A stretch of DNA of 64,000 bases from Dillenia suffruticosa (GCA_033439265.1 JAVTVX010000016.1:17406701-17470700), one strand, 5' to 3'. Positions 24,720 to 39,300 are shown, numbered from the stretch's first letter. Numbers and translations: made by a program. Notes: generated by a model not told the origin, from the sequence alone.

Positions 24720-26260
24720 GGAAATAAGGTCACATAGGTTGACTCATTGTCTTATATAGTTTGATCTGAAGAACACTTAGTCCATAAAACATGTTTGCAC
24801 ACATGTTGTCGACCCAAGCTTGAAAAGAAATAAAGATCATTATACATACGTCGACCTAGGGATTGAACATATTGACCTAATCCTAGAAAAACCAGATTTA
24901 CAGCCACATTAGGTCGATCCTTAGAGTAGATATGTCGACCTAAGCTGGCATTGACACATAATCATGCCTAAGTCTCGAATAAGTCAACCCACATATATTA
25001 CAAGTTGACCTACCGTAGTTGAAATCACATAACTTATCGACTATAAGACAAACCCGTTGACCTAGGGATCACTTAGTACTTAGAATGGATCACCACAAAT
25101 CGATCTATGCATAAAAACAGGTTGACCTATCTATGGCAAAAGTGAAGAGGCAGGTTAACCCTCTCCGTCAAACATGTTGACCTACCATCAGTATACTAAA
25201 GTAATCATCCTGCACAATGCCTATATAAGCTTAAGTCACAACAGGTTGACCTACACATATGTCAATTGACTCATTTATGTTAAAAACAATACATCAGGTC
25301 GACCCACAAGGAAGAACAGGTCGACTTGTTCTAGGAAAATCATCAATTATGTCGACCAAAGTATGTGAACCAATGGATCTAAGCTTGAGTTATCTAAACC
25401 AATCGATCTAAGCTTGAGTTACCTAGGAAAAGACACTTTAGGTCAACCCGCACATGGAACAAACCAACCAACACTTTGTTTGAACCTGTTGACCTAATCT
25501 TTGTTTAATTATATTAGGTCACAATAGGTTGATCCGAGCACAAACATAGGTCGACCTAATCATGACTTAGACAAAGAAACAAGTAGACACCTCAGTACAC
25601 CATTTGATTTAACATTAATGAGCATTCAACCCAGAAGAACTACAAGGTGACTTAGAATTTGGTTTATAAGAAAACTCATAGATCAACCCATGATTTTAAA
25701 CAAGTAGACCCTAAAACTTGAAGAGGTTGACCTAGAAACTCAACATGTTAACTTAAGATTCAGTTTAGAAAAAGTTTATTTGATAGGTCGACTCATCATT
25801 TTAGGTATGTCAACCCTAGAACATACATAGGTCTACCCATGAATTTACATATGTCGACCCAGGACTTGAATTATAAGATTCTTAACATACTAATCGACCC
25901 ATGAAGAAAAGAAGAGTGATCTTATTATCAATAGGTCGACAAGTCGACTCAGGGTTTGGTTTAACTAAAATTTGTAACATAGGTAACCTAAGAGGACCAA
26001 CATGTCGTCCTACTAGCAACAAAAATCGATTCTAGAATCACATCTGTCGACCCATACTTAAACTTCATTTTTTATCATCTTGACATGTTGACTTAAGAGG
26101 ATTAGACTAATGACCTAAACTCTGAGTTAGCAAAAATTATTATATAGGTTGATCGTGAGAGGAAGACAAGTTAACTTAAAGAGTTTAATGAGTCGATTGA
26201 GAGGTCGATTTGCATGCATAGAATGTGTCTAAACCACTTGAGTTTAAAACCAAGTAAACT
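24720..26260. repeat. degenerate GTCGAC/GTTGACC motif array
   Basis: Across about 1.5 kb, motifs such as GGTCGACCTA, TGTCGACCCA and GGTTGACCTA recur every 30-60 bases; about a dozen exact GTCGAC hexamers were counted by eye, where fewer than one is expected by chance. Spacers are not obviously conserved. It lies within the copia fossil. Such palindrome-rich stretches occur in LTRs of some plant retrotransposons, so this may be a nested LTR; no ends were identified. Confidence 0.6.
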
Positions 26261-26687
26261 TGATTAAATTTTGGCATGTCAACCTGAGAAGAGCCAAACT
26301 CAAAATATTATATGGTTAAGCATTCGAAAGGCTAAAACACACATGATTAATACTACATAATCTTACTTAACACATTACATAATGCTTATTTAAGTGTTTT
26401 ATCATACTCAAATGCTAAAAGCAAACAGAGCAATGGGTAAAACATTTAATCAAGTTGGTAAAGATCATAAATGTTAAATGTTCGAATTCACCAACCCAAC
26501 AATGGGTCTCTTGAATGCATATCTAAATGTCGAGAAAGGAGGACTCAATTGATGATGGATGAACTAATGAACTATTGAATGTCAACCTGAATTGAATGCT
26601 CTATTACTTACATAAGTACATTATGTTTTTCAATTACTTTCTTATTGTGTATAATCACTTGCGAGCTCAATTATTATTACATCCGAG

Positions 26688-27279
26688 TAGGGATGACAAT
26701 GGGGAGAGTAGGTGTGGGTTTCTGTCAAACCCTATTTGCCCCTCCATCTTAAATCTCCATACATACCCCAACCTTTTATCCGCTATAGGTAAGATGTTTT
26801 ATACCCTACCCTTTACCCGCCCCTACTCGTCCCTACCCATGGGGTTATACACCCACACAGCAAGTTGACTTATTGCCTTTGCAAATCAACTTGTTGCATC
26901 TGCAAGTTGACTTGTTCTTAACTTAGGTCTACTTAACCTTTATCATTATTAGCATTACAATTTAATAGCATTCTCTAGTCAAAATACAAATAACAAAACT
27001 TCAAAATCAATTTCAATTATATCAAAATAAAGACTATAACTATATTTAAATTACTTGATTTCAAACTAGTACTAGAACTAAGAAGAGATGCATGCGTATA
27101 TATATGGCGGGTCAGGTAGGGTAGACGTTGTATACCAAACTCATACTTGTACCCTACCCGACCCTTTATGGGTTCAAAAATTTCATACCCTCACTTGCTT
27201 CACACCCGTCTATTACCCACCTTCATCGAGTAAGGCAGGGGTGGGTATCCACTAAATTGAGCACAAATTGTCATCCCTA
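26688..27279. mobile_element. hAT-like non-autonomous element (MITE)
   Basis: A 592-base element has perfect 13-base terminal inverted repeats, TAGGGATGACAAT at 26688-26700 and ATTGTCATCCCTA at 27267-27279. It is flanked by an imperfect 8-base target duplication, catccgag (26680-26687) and catttgag (27280-27287). An 8-base duplication and this end sequence fit the hAT superfamily. Inside are GC-richer stretches with ccctaccc and gggtgggtatcc, and no transposase. It lies within the span of the copia fossil. Confidence 0.82.
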
Positions 27280-30200
27280 CATTTGAGAACTTTAGCCTTG
27301 TTCCTTGTAACATCAACATCTCTTGTGTGCATCAGATTAAAAGACCTAAGAAATATTCTCGGTCTAAGATTTAAAGAGAGAATCAATCTGCAGAAGGTTA
27401 GGATTATTAGTGTTCAGAAAAAAATACTGTAAAGGTTTAAATTGAACTCACAATCAATTTGTACTATTTAGTGAAAATAGTAAAAATCCAAGAGGGTGTA
27501 TGGAAGTGGACATACAACGGATTTGGTAAAATTACTATAAAAACCTTACATGCTCTATTTCTTTACCTTCCTTCATTTCTATCTTTTGTTCCCTCGTGTT
27601 TTTGCAACTCTTATATCTCATCTCTATCTACAATAAACTATAAAATTTCCAAACTGGTAAAAAGTGTCATACAATCATTTACTCCCTCTAGATTGTATTT
27701 TACTCCATTCTTAACCAAAAACCCTTTCAACCTATCGATCATGTTGAAAACCACTAAAACTAGTACTATCTCAGATGTGCCTTCAACCGAGAGTTTTGTA
27801 GTAGTTTCAACAGATGATTTGCAGAATATACTGGCGGTGTTTCAATTGATTGGAAGAAATTATTAGAAGTGCTTATAGCTAGTTCATATGTTTTTTAAGA
27901 GAAGAGTCAAGTTGAGTCATTTGCACAGAACAAGACTTGGAAAAGAAGATCCGAAGTTTGCTGCTTGGGATGGACAGGATTCGTTAGTGATGTCTTGGTT
28001 GTGGAATTCAATGATTCCAGAAATAAGCAACACATGTATATTCCTTGGTATAGGCAAGGAGATTTGGGATACGGTCAAACAAACATATTCCAAAGTTCAT
28101 AATACTGTCTAAATTTATGAGATTAAGACAAGAATCTTGGCGACCAACCCAAGGACCGTATGGTCATAGAGTACTTCAATTTCTTGTAGGGCTTATGGCA
28201 AGAGTTGGATCATTACCAGTGTATTGAGATGAAGTGTAGCTCGGATGTAGCAATTCTCAAGAGATTTGTTGAAAAAGATTGTATTTATGATTTTCTTGCT
28301 GGTCTTAATATTGAGTTTGATGCTGTAAGGGTACAAAGATTAGGAAAAGAGGATTTGCCGTCTCTAAATGAGACAATTTCAATAGTGTGTGGTGAAGAAG
28401 GAAGAATGAGTGTTGTACTCGAAGCTAAAGTTGTGAATGATCTCCCTTAGTAACAAAATTTGATAAAAATAAAGATTCGGTCACATTATAACCCATTATA
28501 GGATTCAATAAGCAGTTTGACTCATCACAACCTCTAATAAGCTATCAAAGACTCTCTTTAGTGCAGCTACTACAAAAGACACCGCCATATGAGAGAAATA
28601 TGCTGGAAACTCAATAAACAACCTCCAAATATGAACAGGAATTTCTCCAATAGGATTGAAAGTGAACAAGGGCAAGCACATGTGGCTAATGCTCATCCAA
28701 GCAGCGAAGGAAATTCATAAAATTCAATTTCTGAATTGAGATAGAAAATATTGAAAGATTGAAGAATTTTTTGGAATCACTTGAAAAACCCTTACAACAG
28801 GTACATGCTCATTGGTCTTTTTAGGTGTTTCTTTTTCTTCTTGTATTTCTAATATTTGAATAAAGTTTTTTCAAAACACATGGGTAATTGATATTGGATC
28901 GACTGATTACATGACGTGTTCCTCTAAAAATTTCATTACATATACTCCATGCTCTAATCATAGGAAAATAACAGTTGCCAATGGATCCATCATTACTGTT
29001 GTGAGACAAGGAGATGTTTATATCAATAATATCCTAACTCTCAAAGTGTCCTTCATATTTTTAACTCTCAAATCTCTCACTAGATTTATCATCTCTAATA
29101 AACACAAAATCTGGATTTATCATCATTGTTTGGGTCATTCGTCATTCCATGTTCTTAAGTTTATATTTCTTCGTTGTTCAAAAAATCCTTAATTGAAAGT
29201 TTTCATTGTAACGATTGTGAACTTGTTAAACACAAGTGTTCTTCATTTCCAATAAGTAACACAGAAACTTTTTTTTTTCTTTTTCTCTTGTTCATAGTGA
29301 CATTTAAGGGCCACCCACAGTTTATAATATTTCAAGTGCTAAGTAGTTTGTGTCATTTATTGATGATTGTACCCTTGTGATATGGATATATCTCATGAAA
29401 AATAAATATGATACTAGCACAATTTTTCCAAATTTTCACAACATGATAAAAACTCAATTTGATGTTGGCATTAAGAGATTTCGATCTGACAATGCTAGGG
29501 ATTACTTCAATCAACTCTGTCCTTTTTTTTTCTAAAAATAAGAATCACTCATGAATCCTCTTGTGTTTGGACACCTCAACAGAATAGAATGGTTGAAAGA
29601 AAGAACGGTCTTTGCTATTACAAGAATATCCTTGTTTCATAAGAACGTTCCTAAACAATTTTGGTGAGAAGTGATCCTAACTGCTACTCATCTTAGACTA
29701 CTAGCAAGAATCCTGATTTCAAAAGCCCAATGGAGACTCTCTTAAAATTCTTTCTGACCTTCAATGCCTCAAACAATCTTACTCTAATGGTTTTCGGCAA
29801 CACTGCTTTTGTTCATGCTCATTCACAGAATAGGAGAAAACTTGATCCGTGTGCTCTTAAGTGTACATTTGTCGGTTATTCTTCCATTAAAAAGGGATAC
29901 AAATGTTTCCATCCACCAACAAGGAAGTTCATCATCTCTGTCGATGTTACCTTTGATGAAACAATCATATTTTCAAAATTCCTATCTTCAAGGGGAAAAT
30001 TTGAGTCAAGATAGGGAAAAGATCAGTTTCTCTTTGGGTTTCCTAGTCAGAAGTCTACAAATATTGAGTCAACATCAACAACTATCTTGTCATATGTTCA
30101 ACCTAGTTCCAACCATACTGAGTCAGCACCAACTATTCAACCTAGTCCCAATTCTATTAAGTCAACATCAATTGTCAATTCTTCCATTCGTTCATTCAGG

Positions 30201-32108
30201 TCATATGGAATGATAAGGGAAAAGCGAAATCAAGGTACTATATAGCCACTATAAGTCTGTTCCAAGATGCAAATACCGAATTCTATACTTGAGATTTTCA
30301 ATCACTTGTTTGAGCTGCATTTCAAATGCCTGAGATAACCTTTAGATCTATCAAGACCACCACATATTCACTTACCTGTGAGAACCAAACAATAAAACCC
30401 TTGAACCAATTGACTATGACAAACTTATTGCACTTAAAAAAGAAGCAATAGCATGCACTAAACATCCATTATACTTATTCATGTTCTACCAAATCTTATC
30501 CCATTGTCATAGAGCCTTCTTTAGCAATCTACATTCAATTCCAATTCCTATAAACTTATCTAAAGCATTAGGAAACACAAAGGGGGAGAATGCTATATAA
30601 AAGTGAAGATGAAAGCTCTTGAGCGAAATAAGACTTGGACTTGGTCAGGAAGCTAGAAAGAAAGAAGTTGGTTGAGTGCACGAGTGTTCACAGTAAAATA
30701 CAAGTTAGATGGTGCTGTGGAGAGATATAAGGCATGATTGGTTGTAAAAGGTTATACTCAAACATATGGTATAGACTACCTCAAGATATTTGCTCCAGTC
30801 AGAAAGATAAATACAGTTCAGGTCCTCTTATCATTAGCAACTAATTTTGGATGGACTTTACAATAGTTCGATATGAAAAATGCTTTCTTACATGGTGATC
30901 TTAAAGAGGAAATTTAAATGGAAATTCTCCCAAGATTTGAATCCAAAGATGAGATGGTGTGCAAGTTAAAAAAGGCTCTATATGGACTCAAATAACGGGA
31001 TGGTATGTAAGTTAAAAAAGGCTCTATATGAAATCAAATAGTCCCCAAGGGCCGCTTAAGAAGTTTTACAAAGGTGGTGATTACATTAGGTTATAAGCAA
31101 AGTCAAGACGATCATGCTTTGTTTGTAAAGCACTCAAATTTAGGGGGAGTAACTGTACTATTAGTGTATGTTGATAATTCATAGTGACAAGTAATGATGT
31201 TAAAGGGTTGCAATGGTGGAAACAATGTTTGGAGAAAGAGTTTGACATTAAAAAACTCAGAAAATTGAAATATTATTTAGGTATTGAAGTAGCTCATTCG
31301 AAGTAGGAAATTTTTATATCACAACAAAAATATGTGTTTGATTTGTTGAAAAAAACTGGAAAGTTAGAGCATGAGCTAGTTGATACACCAATTGATCACA
31401 GGTGTGTGAGGCTCAAGAAGACATGATTGTGGACAAAATTTTCTATCAAAGATTTGTAGGGAGGTTAATTTACTTGGCACACATGAGACCTAATATTGCC
31501 TTCGTTGTAAGTGTTGTTAGTCAATTCATGCATAATCATAAGAAAATGCATCTTAAAACTGTACACAAGATCCTACCGTATCTGAAGGGAACTGTTGCGA
31601 GAGGAATCTTGTTTAAAAAGGGAGGAAGCATGATGTTGGAGGTCTATACCAATGCTAACGATGTAGGTTCTCTAGTCGACAGAAGGTTAACCTCGGGTTA
31701 TTGCACATTTCTAGGAGGCAATCTTGTAACGTAGAGGAGTAAAAAGCAAAGTGTGGTGGTAGGGTCAAGTGCAAAGTCCAAGTTTAAGTCAATGGCACTT
31801 GGGATATGTGAGCTATTGTGGTTGAAAATTGTTCTGGAAGACTTACGTATTAAATGAAAAGGTTCTATGAGCTTGTATTCTGATAACAAGTAAGTCATTA
31901 GTATCACTCATAATCTGGTTCAATGCGATCGAATGAAACATTTTGAAGTGGACAGACACTGTATAAAGGAAAATTTTGATAGTGGCCTAATTGGCACACT
32001 ATTTATCTCAACTAAAGATCAATTGGTCAATGCACTGTCAAAGGGACAATTGAGCTATCATCAGTAAGTTTGGAATGAAGGATATCTGTTTACCAACTTG
32101 AGGGAATG

Positions 32109-32330
32109 TGTTGAGATATGGTATAAAAAGGGAAACCATGTAGATGATATGTAGTCTCTATTTTATAGGGATTAGTTGAGCTGTAGTTTGGTGTGTATAC
32201 TTGTTAGGATGGCTTCCTATTTTCTTGTTAGCATAGCTTCCTATTTTTGTGACATAGTTTCCTATTTTGTGAGATGTCAAACATGTATATAACTGATATA
32301 TATATTTTTCACAATACAATTGAATGTTTT
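32109..32330 (+). repeat. right LTR of copia fossil
   Basis: It starts TGTTGAGATATGG and is homologous to 23804-24020, with an extra repeat of the cttcctatttt block. The right end is approximate, because similarity to the left LTR fades after acaattgaatg. Confidence 0.72.
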
Positions 32331-33347
32331 TTATAAGAGATTTTATGACTAAAATTCTATAATTAATTTTTGTATTAAAATTTATTGAATAATATTAGCC
32401 CTTATATTTTATAAATAGGCACCACTGTTAATGCAAATACACATAAACAGACTAGTTTTTAAGTTCGGAGTTAATTATTAAATTATCAAATTTTGAAATT
32501 TATGGCAATTGAATTGAAAGGTAATTAGCATTTTTATTAATAAAATTTACAAAATGAGAATTTTTAGTTTGTTTTGTATTTTCTTCTTCATTGTGATGGT
32601 CTTGAGATTGTAATCTCCAACCTCTTAGTCGTAGAAAAAACTAGATACAAGACTGGTGAATTTTGGAAGTACAAACCATCTTGGTGGCTCCCAACCGTGC
32701 TAAATAAATATTAAACCTTCATTTCATCTCTTCACATTGCATATTACATCATGTAAAGCTCCAAGTAGAGCCATTAAATCTGAAAAAAACTATATGGAGA
32801 TTCAGTGATGCATTGGATTGCACGCTATAGGGTGAAAAATATGGTCTCAAGTAGCAAAAGAAATGTGTCCGCATCAAACTACACAGGTTCCATTTTAAAT
32901 CATTTCAACCAAATGTAGATAATTAACACTTTGTACCTTGCGAAACCATATGCTAGAGGCTCAAGAATGCAGATCAAGCTTGTGCTGTAGATTTTCAGCT
33001 CACACACTGGGTTTGCTTGGTGCGCTTGCCGGGTGCAAGTTCCAATAGATAAAATGGTACACAACCAAATGGTAGCGTCGGAAATTCACGTTGTTATTAA
33101 AAAAAATGACAAAGATATTATCATATCATCCCATCCACGAACGTTCCGTTGCTTACAAAAGTTTTACATATCCACCGAGTATGTTGAGAATGAAAGATTA
33201 CAAATGTTACACAATAAAGTAGACAGGCAAACCAATAACTTCCAACAAGAGTATAGCAGCTGACGTTAATGTTCTTGAAAAAAACTGCCTTAGTTCTCTT
33301 CGAAGATCCCTAATGCATTGCAACCAATCAAGATTTGAACAGACTAC
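32331..33347. other. intergenic DNA and Nudix 3' flank
   Basis: No gene was recognised between the copia fossil and the Nudix stop codon. The right-hand few hundred bases should include the 3' UTR of the minus-strand Nudix gene; no clear poly(A) signal was identified. Confidence 0.45.
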
Positions 33348-36300
33348 TTACTGAAAGTACGGGTTGAAAACTATCAAAACTTCCTTATAGACAGGCTTCT
33401 TGAAGTCCACAGCCTGAACAGGAAATGAGAAGAAAAAAGATAAGGGTGAAACTAGTCATATAATAAGGCCACCACAATGCTACTCGCTGAATTTTGAGTG
33501 GCTAAGAACAAAATAAAGAGTACATACGAGCTCAACTACTTGTTCTGGTGGCATCCATGACCACGCCCCAAACTCAGCCTTTTCAGTTCCGTCTCCTAAA
33601 AGGTTAACCTCTTCCTCCTTTCCAGTGAATCCAAGCAGAAACCTGTCCTCTCATGCATTGCATGTTAACTAGAGAAAAAAAGATCATATGTACATCTTTA
33701 GGCATGACTAGGCAAAATCCAGGCATGGTTGGGGGGAAATATAAACAGGAGTAATTTTCTCTTTTCCTTGAGAACTAAGGATTAAATAATGCAGCACCAA
33801 CCTTTCCCATTTCGGGCCAGCACACTTTCAGGCCAGTTAATGAACTATCATGTGTGTGTTGTGGTTGGCAATTGAAGTCAGCTACATAGGGAGCATTTGA
33901 ATGTGAATTATGACAAGAAACCTTTAATGGGAGAAGCTGCATTCTATGCAAGTCTGAATTTCAATTATTTAACTCAGAATCCAAAAGAAACTTCCATGTA
34001 CCACTTCATCATCCTTTACTTCAAAAGTGATTGACAAAAATGCATAACAGTTCCAACAGGACTCCAACTGGCTCAAAATATAACCATAAAACTGGTGCAT
34101 ATGTGACTATTATTGCCTGAATTTTAGGGTGCAGCTGAATGAAAAATAAGAACTCCAAATCCATGTGCCCTGTGTCTAGATGTGGGCAAAGACAATTAAG
34201 CACATGGAAGACCCACAATTGGAGGGGACACTCAGAACCTGTACAGTACTGAAATGTAAAAGCATTCTTGTTTCAAGTGATAGTCTAGTAAGGAAGGTCA
34301 ATAATAAACAGATCATATTAGAGACACAATAATAAATAAACATAGATCAGAACAGAAGTCTCATCCTATGCTTGCTGGAGATCTCAGGACAGTTGGAGGC
34401 AAGCTCAAAACATTTAAGAATAAATATATTCAGCCAGCAAAATAAGGCATTTTCACTTTTTCTCTTTTCTTTTGCAGGTCAAGGGAAGCAACTATTATGA
34501 GTAAACATTGAGAAGTGGGGTGAAGATGTCCCATTACGATTGCAGTCAGGCATCACCAGATTACAAGAACGATTATGCAAGAATTGTCTACTAAAACACC
34601 TCCACAAGCACTACTTTAGAAGATTGGTCCAGCTTTGAATGGAAATTCGATATGCATGATGCATTCATAGGAAAGAAATATTGTACGAGAATGTTTAGGA
34701 ACTAATAGGCATTCATAGGAAGGAAAGATTCTAGAAGAATATTTAGGAGTTAACAGTTATCTCTTTAGAATAGTACGCTTCTTATTTTTTGAATCCTATT
34801 CTATTGTAAACCCTATTTTCCCTTATTTAAAGGGGTATAGTAAACTTGTTAGGGAACAGGTTTCCAGACTGCAATCATAGGGTCTAAGAGAGAGAAAACT
34901 CCAGCAAAGGAAGAGAGGATTTTTCCTACAGAGTATCCCATGACCAGCTTGTGTACCAGGGCCCATATCAAAATTCTACTTAGTAAATCTTAAGTTAAGC
35001 CACCAACATAGATCCCTTAGCAGAATTTTTTGCATGTGAAAAAAAAAATGAAATCCTAATTTCCTTCACATATAAAAAGTGTGCTCACCATTTCTGTGCT
35101 TGACCTTTCCAGTCTGATCCCCACTGGTGTTTTAGCTTCTCCCTTACTTCTGGAGGAAAATCATATGTCAACCAATAAGGTACCTGAATGAAGAACCGAG
35201 CAAGCACCATTTAGTAAACAATCTTTTATTAAGGCACTATATTATTTTGTGCAAATACTACTGACTTAGGTCTCGTCTAAATATTATTATAGAACAGTAA
35301 TCCTTGCAAAAGACATGAGCAGAGCAAGCACCACGATGGTTTAGTGCTCCAAAGAGAACTCTGTAATTTTCTTATACAAGCTCCAAAGATGGGGCAGCCT
35401 TCTTGGCCTAGATTAATTTATGAAAAATAATAGTAAATAAACAGGGGAAAAAAAACGAAAAAAAGAAAAAGAGAATAAATGATGCATCATGTTGAGATTG
35501 AAAGGAAACTCCAAATAATTAACTGTGTTGTTCTTGTTTCTAGTTACTCAAGATCCCAACTACAGGTAGAGCTAGAATTATTCTACACCCCCCCCCCCAA
35601 ACAAACAAAAAAGGGAAGCCTAAATATGTGATGGGTCAATCTACATCTGAGATTAACTATATCATATAGGCTGTGGATGCCAAGAGTATCTTAGACATGT
35701 TAATCCTGGGTCAAAAATCTGTTCAAACACTTCAAGCAAAAGAAGAACAGTCCTTTGCCTTTCATAAATCATTTCCTCTCTACAAACTTATCCAAAAAGT
35801 CCCAGCAAACTCGATCCTTTACTTATGAAAATCTAAATTGACAACACTCCCCTCCCCAAAAGCCAACCCCAGGGCCCTCTTCTCCTTGAGCCTTGCCCCA
35901 TATTGTTGTCTCATCCTTGGACCCACATCTGATCTGCCTACCTCCAAGGGGTGAACAATTATTAAAAAAATTAATAATCATCCAAGAAACCAGGGAACTA
36001 GAAAGAGCGCTGGCCAGAATTCTCTCAACACATATGTTCAAGCTAATCAGAATAAAATCTTGCACTTTTGCATGACAAGCCCTTTTGGGAAAAGATTGAC
36101 AAAGTAGAATCCATGTTTTGACCAACTATTGCATTGGCATACAACTTCTAGAACTCCTTCAAAGAATTAGAAAACAAAAGCACAATTTAAATATGATGGA
36201 ACCGATGGCAGAAGTCTGTCACAACATCACTCTAGGCCTCAGCCCAAGACAACACAGGCTGGATGGCCTACTCACACTTGACATTGGGCCAGGGCCAGGA

Positions 36301-39300
36301 AATGGCGACGTGACACTCAAGTACTTAGCAATTAGGGCAAACAAGAACAACTTCATGAGCAAGCTACTTGAGGGTTCGGGTTGTTTTGCAGGGAACTGGC
36401 TTAGATCTCACTTCAAGGCTCTTATTCAAAATACCATACATCAATGAAGCCAATCCAAACCAATAATCATCTATCTCTAGTTATTCTCCTCAGTGTGAAG
36501 ACTTATAGAAGCAAGTATTCTCCTTAGTAATCACATAAAAGATTTTTAATGACATCATGCTATTTCAAATCAATTAGATTTTTGTCCTCCACTAACAATC
36601 TTATAAAAGAAGCTACTTTGCCTATTCTTTCCAATGTAAAATAAGTCTTTTCTCCCCAACTAATTACTCTTTGACCAAGATCTTCTTTAAATGATTTTGA
36701 AGCACTTCTTTCTCTCCAAAAGATCCAAGCCTCCCAGCTCCCAAAGGCCTAGAAGCCATCCTGTGCAAAGCATCTTTACTACCTAGACCTCCTCTACTTT
36801 AACATTACCAGAACTTCTATTTTCCAATTCTTCAGAACTTAGTGTAAAATTTTCAATCTCCTCATCATTTTAAAGGCTTCCCAACATTCACCTGAATGAC
36901 TACTCTTGATTAACTAAACCATAGGACAGATGGTGGCATTGCCACATGGTTCCAGAGGAATGGGCTGGCCACATGGTTCAATCCTGAAAATATTAGGCCC
37001 ACTTAACCTGGTTGGAGTTTAGGAGAAGAAGAAAATGGTAGACAGATCAATATAGAACTTCCGGACCAATATGAATAAATAATTCTCCCATTCCAAAAAA
37101 TACAAAAAATTTAATATAAATTCTGGTTTACAAGTTTTTTGCAATGGAACCATATAAATACCTAGTAAACCCAAATTTTGAAGTATCAAACCTTCTTTGC
37201 CAAGAATGACACTAAATCAACCGTATTTCCCATGGAAAATTTAGTAGTACTAAAATCGTCAACAAGACACAACTGGGAGAACAAGGACCATATGTCCAAT
37301 AAGGTTGCTTCAAAAATACCTCTCTGCATAGGTCCATAAAATGAAGTCAATCAACCATATCCATGACTAAAGATATCAATGGAACGACATTAAGTGATCC
37401 ACCGCCCCAACTTGTTTGGGTTGGGTCAATGGAGGTAGCAAATAGGGTAGCCCAACCCCTTATACATATTTATAAAGATTGAAATATATAGAAGGTATCT
37501 CTATGCTTGGACATGAGTATTGTGTGAGCATCTTTATTCTATTGTTTATATTAGTTGAGGCCGCCCCAAACTAACCAAACAATGAACATTGGGCTTGGAG
37601 TGACTTGTGAGTTTGTATGGTAAGGAAGAGGGTCCTGGAGGTCATACTCTAGTCATCTTCTGGCTAGTTCGTATGGAGTGCGATAGGATTTTTGAAAAGG
37701 TTGAAAAATGCTTAGTTTTGTAGGATGGGTTTATAGATGTTCTTTGTTTTTGGTTATCAGCTAAATTTTTTTTCTTGACCGAGGAGACGGCTTATTTTGT
37801 AGATACATACAGACTTATTTTGTATTTTTCCATGTTCTCAGTGCCTTTTATTGTGAATTACATCTTTCTTACCAAAAAAGAATATCTGATGTCCCATTAG
37901 GTTATAAGGCACTCTCTGATGACAAAAGCTTTCACAATGCCCACTTTATGCCCGGCATCCTCTCCAAAGGTGAGTATATAATATCATATCAAGCATGGTT
38001 GACAATCTACTCAATTTCAGCTCTATTGGCACACATTTTGATGCACTCGTCCAGGAGCAAATAGATCATAAATCTATTTTAATCATTTGTAATACCACTG
38101 GAGCTTACCCAAAAGGCCAAGCCTCATACATAACTACCCAAAACCTTCGCATGAATATCCAATGTAAATCAAATAATTTATCTTTAAAAGGCATAGCAAA
38201 GGAGTCGCAATTAGGATCTTATACAATATCCTCCATAAACATAACAAGTGCCAAAAGATTTCATCTTAAACACCTCTTACAAGTTCATCATCAATGCTAA
38301 CATATACATGGCTCAAAACAGATCTTTGATGAACAACTAACATAATTATGAATTATTTTGACTTGTCTTCTCTCCGTAAAATACAAAATCATTGAAAATT
38401 TTGAAATCCATGAAAACAGAGAAAACCTTTTATCGTGTTTCCCTTTCATCAGTCCTACATTACATAATGCTAAAATCGAAAACCAGTTGCATGGCCCCAA
38501 AAAAAGTAATAATAAAAAAAAAATCCAGTTGTGGGTCGAAGAATTCCAACACTTCCCAACTTCTATTAAAAATCAAAATTACTCCTAAGAATAGGTGCTT
38601 CACTGACCAAGGACATTGATTTTCTCGTCTCACACTTTTTAAAACCAAAAAACAGTATGAAGGAATTACTGATGCCATGAAAAGATTGGAAGAAAAAAGG
38701 TTAATCTATGACACATACCTCAGCAAGAACTTCTGCAGATGTAACTCCTGTCTCTTCCCTCAATTCTCGGATTGCTGCATTTTTTGGATCTTCACCTTCA
38801 TCAATACCACCCTGCTTAAAAATGTAAATTATCTCAAATTACCTATGCCACGAAAGTGGGAAAGAAGTAAATGCCCTATGTGAACCAAATTGTTTATAAC
38901 TGTAAATTTCACATGGAAAAATGGTGATCAAGAATAACAATTTGAATCCGGCCTATCATGAAATCATTTGGTCTATGTTGCATCTCCCTAACATTTGTCC
39001 TCTCCTCCACTTTACGGTTCAATGGCTAAAATATCAAACCCGAAGAGTTCACCAAACAAATCATACACAAGTAACCTCTAGTTAAACAAAATATGCCCCA
39101 AACCAAAAGGTATACACATGAACAGAAATCATATGCATTTGGATAATTTCATAATATAAGCAAGCAATGCTATGAGGACCAACAAAGTCAATAAACAAGT
39201 GGCATACTAGGATCCTTGATAAAAGAAAGCTAAAAGATTATCATGTGATTTTCCGTGAACAAAAAATCATACCACATAGGATTGATCGTTCTGACTCAAA

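Larger units (their letters stand above)
23804..32330 (+). mobile_element. Ty1/copia LTR retrotransposon fossil
   Basis: An old, broken copy bounded by two related LTRs of about 220 bases. A tRNA-Met-type primer site (tggtatcaaaac) follows the left LTR. Parts recognisable in order: Gag of the UBN2 kind (about 27740-28450), aspartic protease (28870-29040), the HCLGHSS-type pre-integrase region (29095-29215), integrase core (29290-29760), reverse transcriptase (30640-31380) and RNase H (31400-32060). The order integrase before reverse transcriptase defines Ty1/copia. The left part of its span also contains a GTCGAC motif array and a hAT-like MITE, apparently later insertions. The coding region carries many breaks, of the order of twenty. 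The LTRs differ at an estimated fifth to a quarter of positions, suggesting an insertion many millions of years old. Confidence 0.88.

Noticed and set aside
24720-26260. a CRISPR-like array
   Set aside because: The recurring motif is short and degenerate and spacing is irregular. The genome is a plant, and no cas genes are present.
29809-30213. 134-codon frame in the copia fossil
   Set aside because: It overlaps the integrase-to-RT part of the element and is not a separate gene.
36118-36447. 109-codon frame in Nudix intron 3
   Set aside because: No domain, no conserved motif, and it lies inside an intron of a well-supported gene on the other strand.
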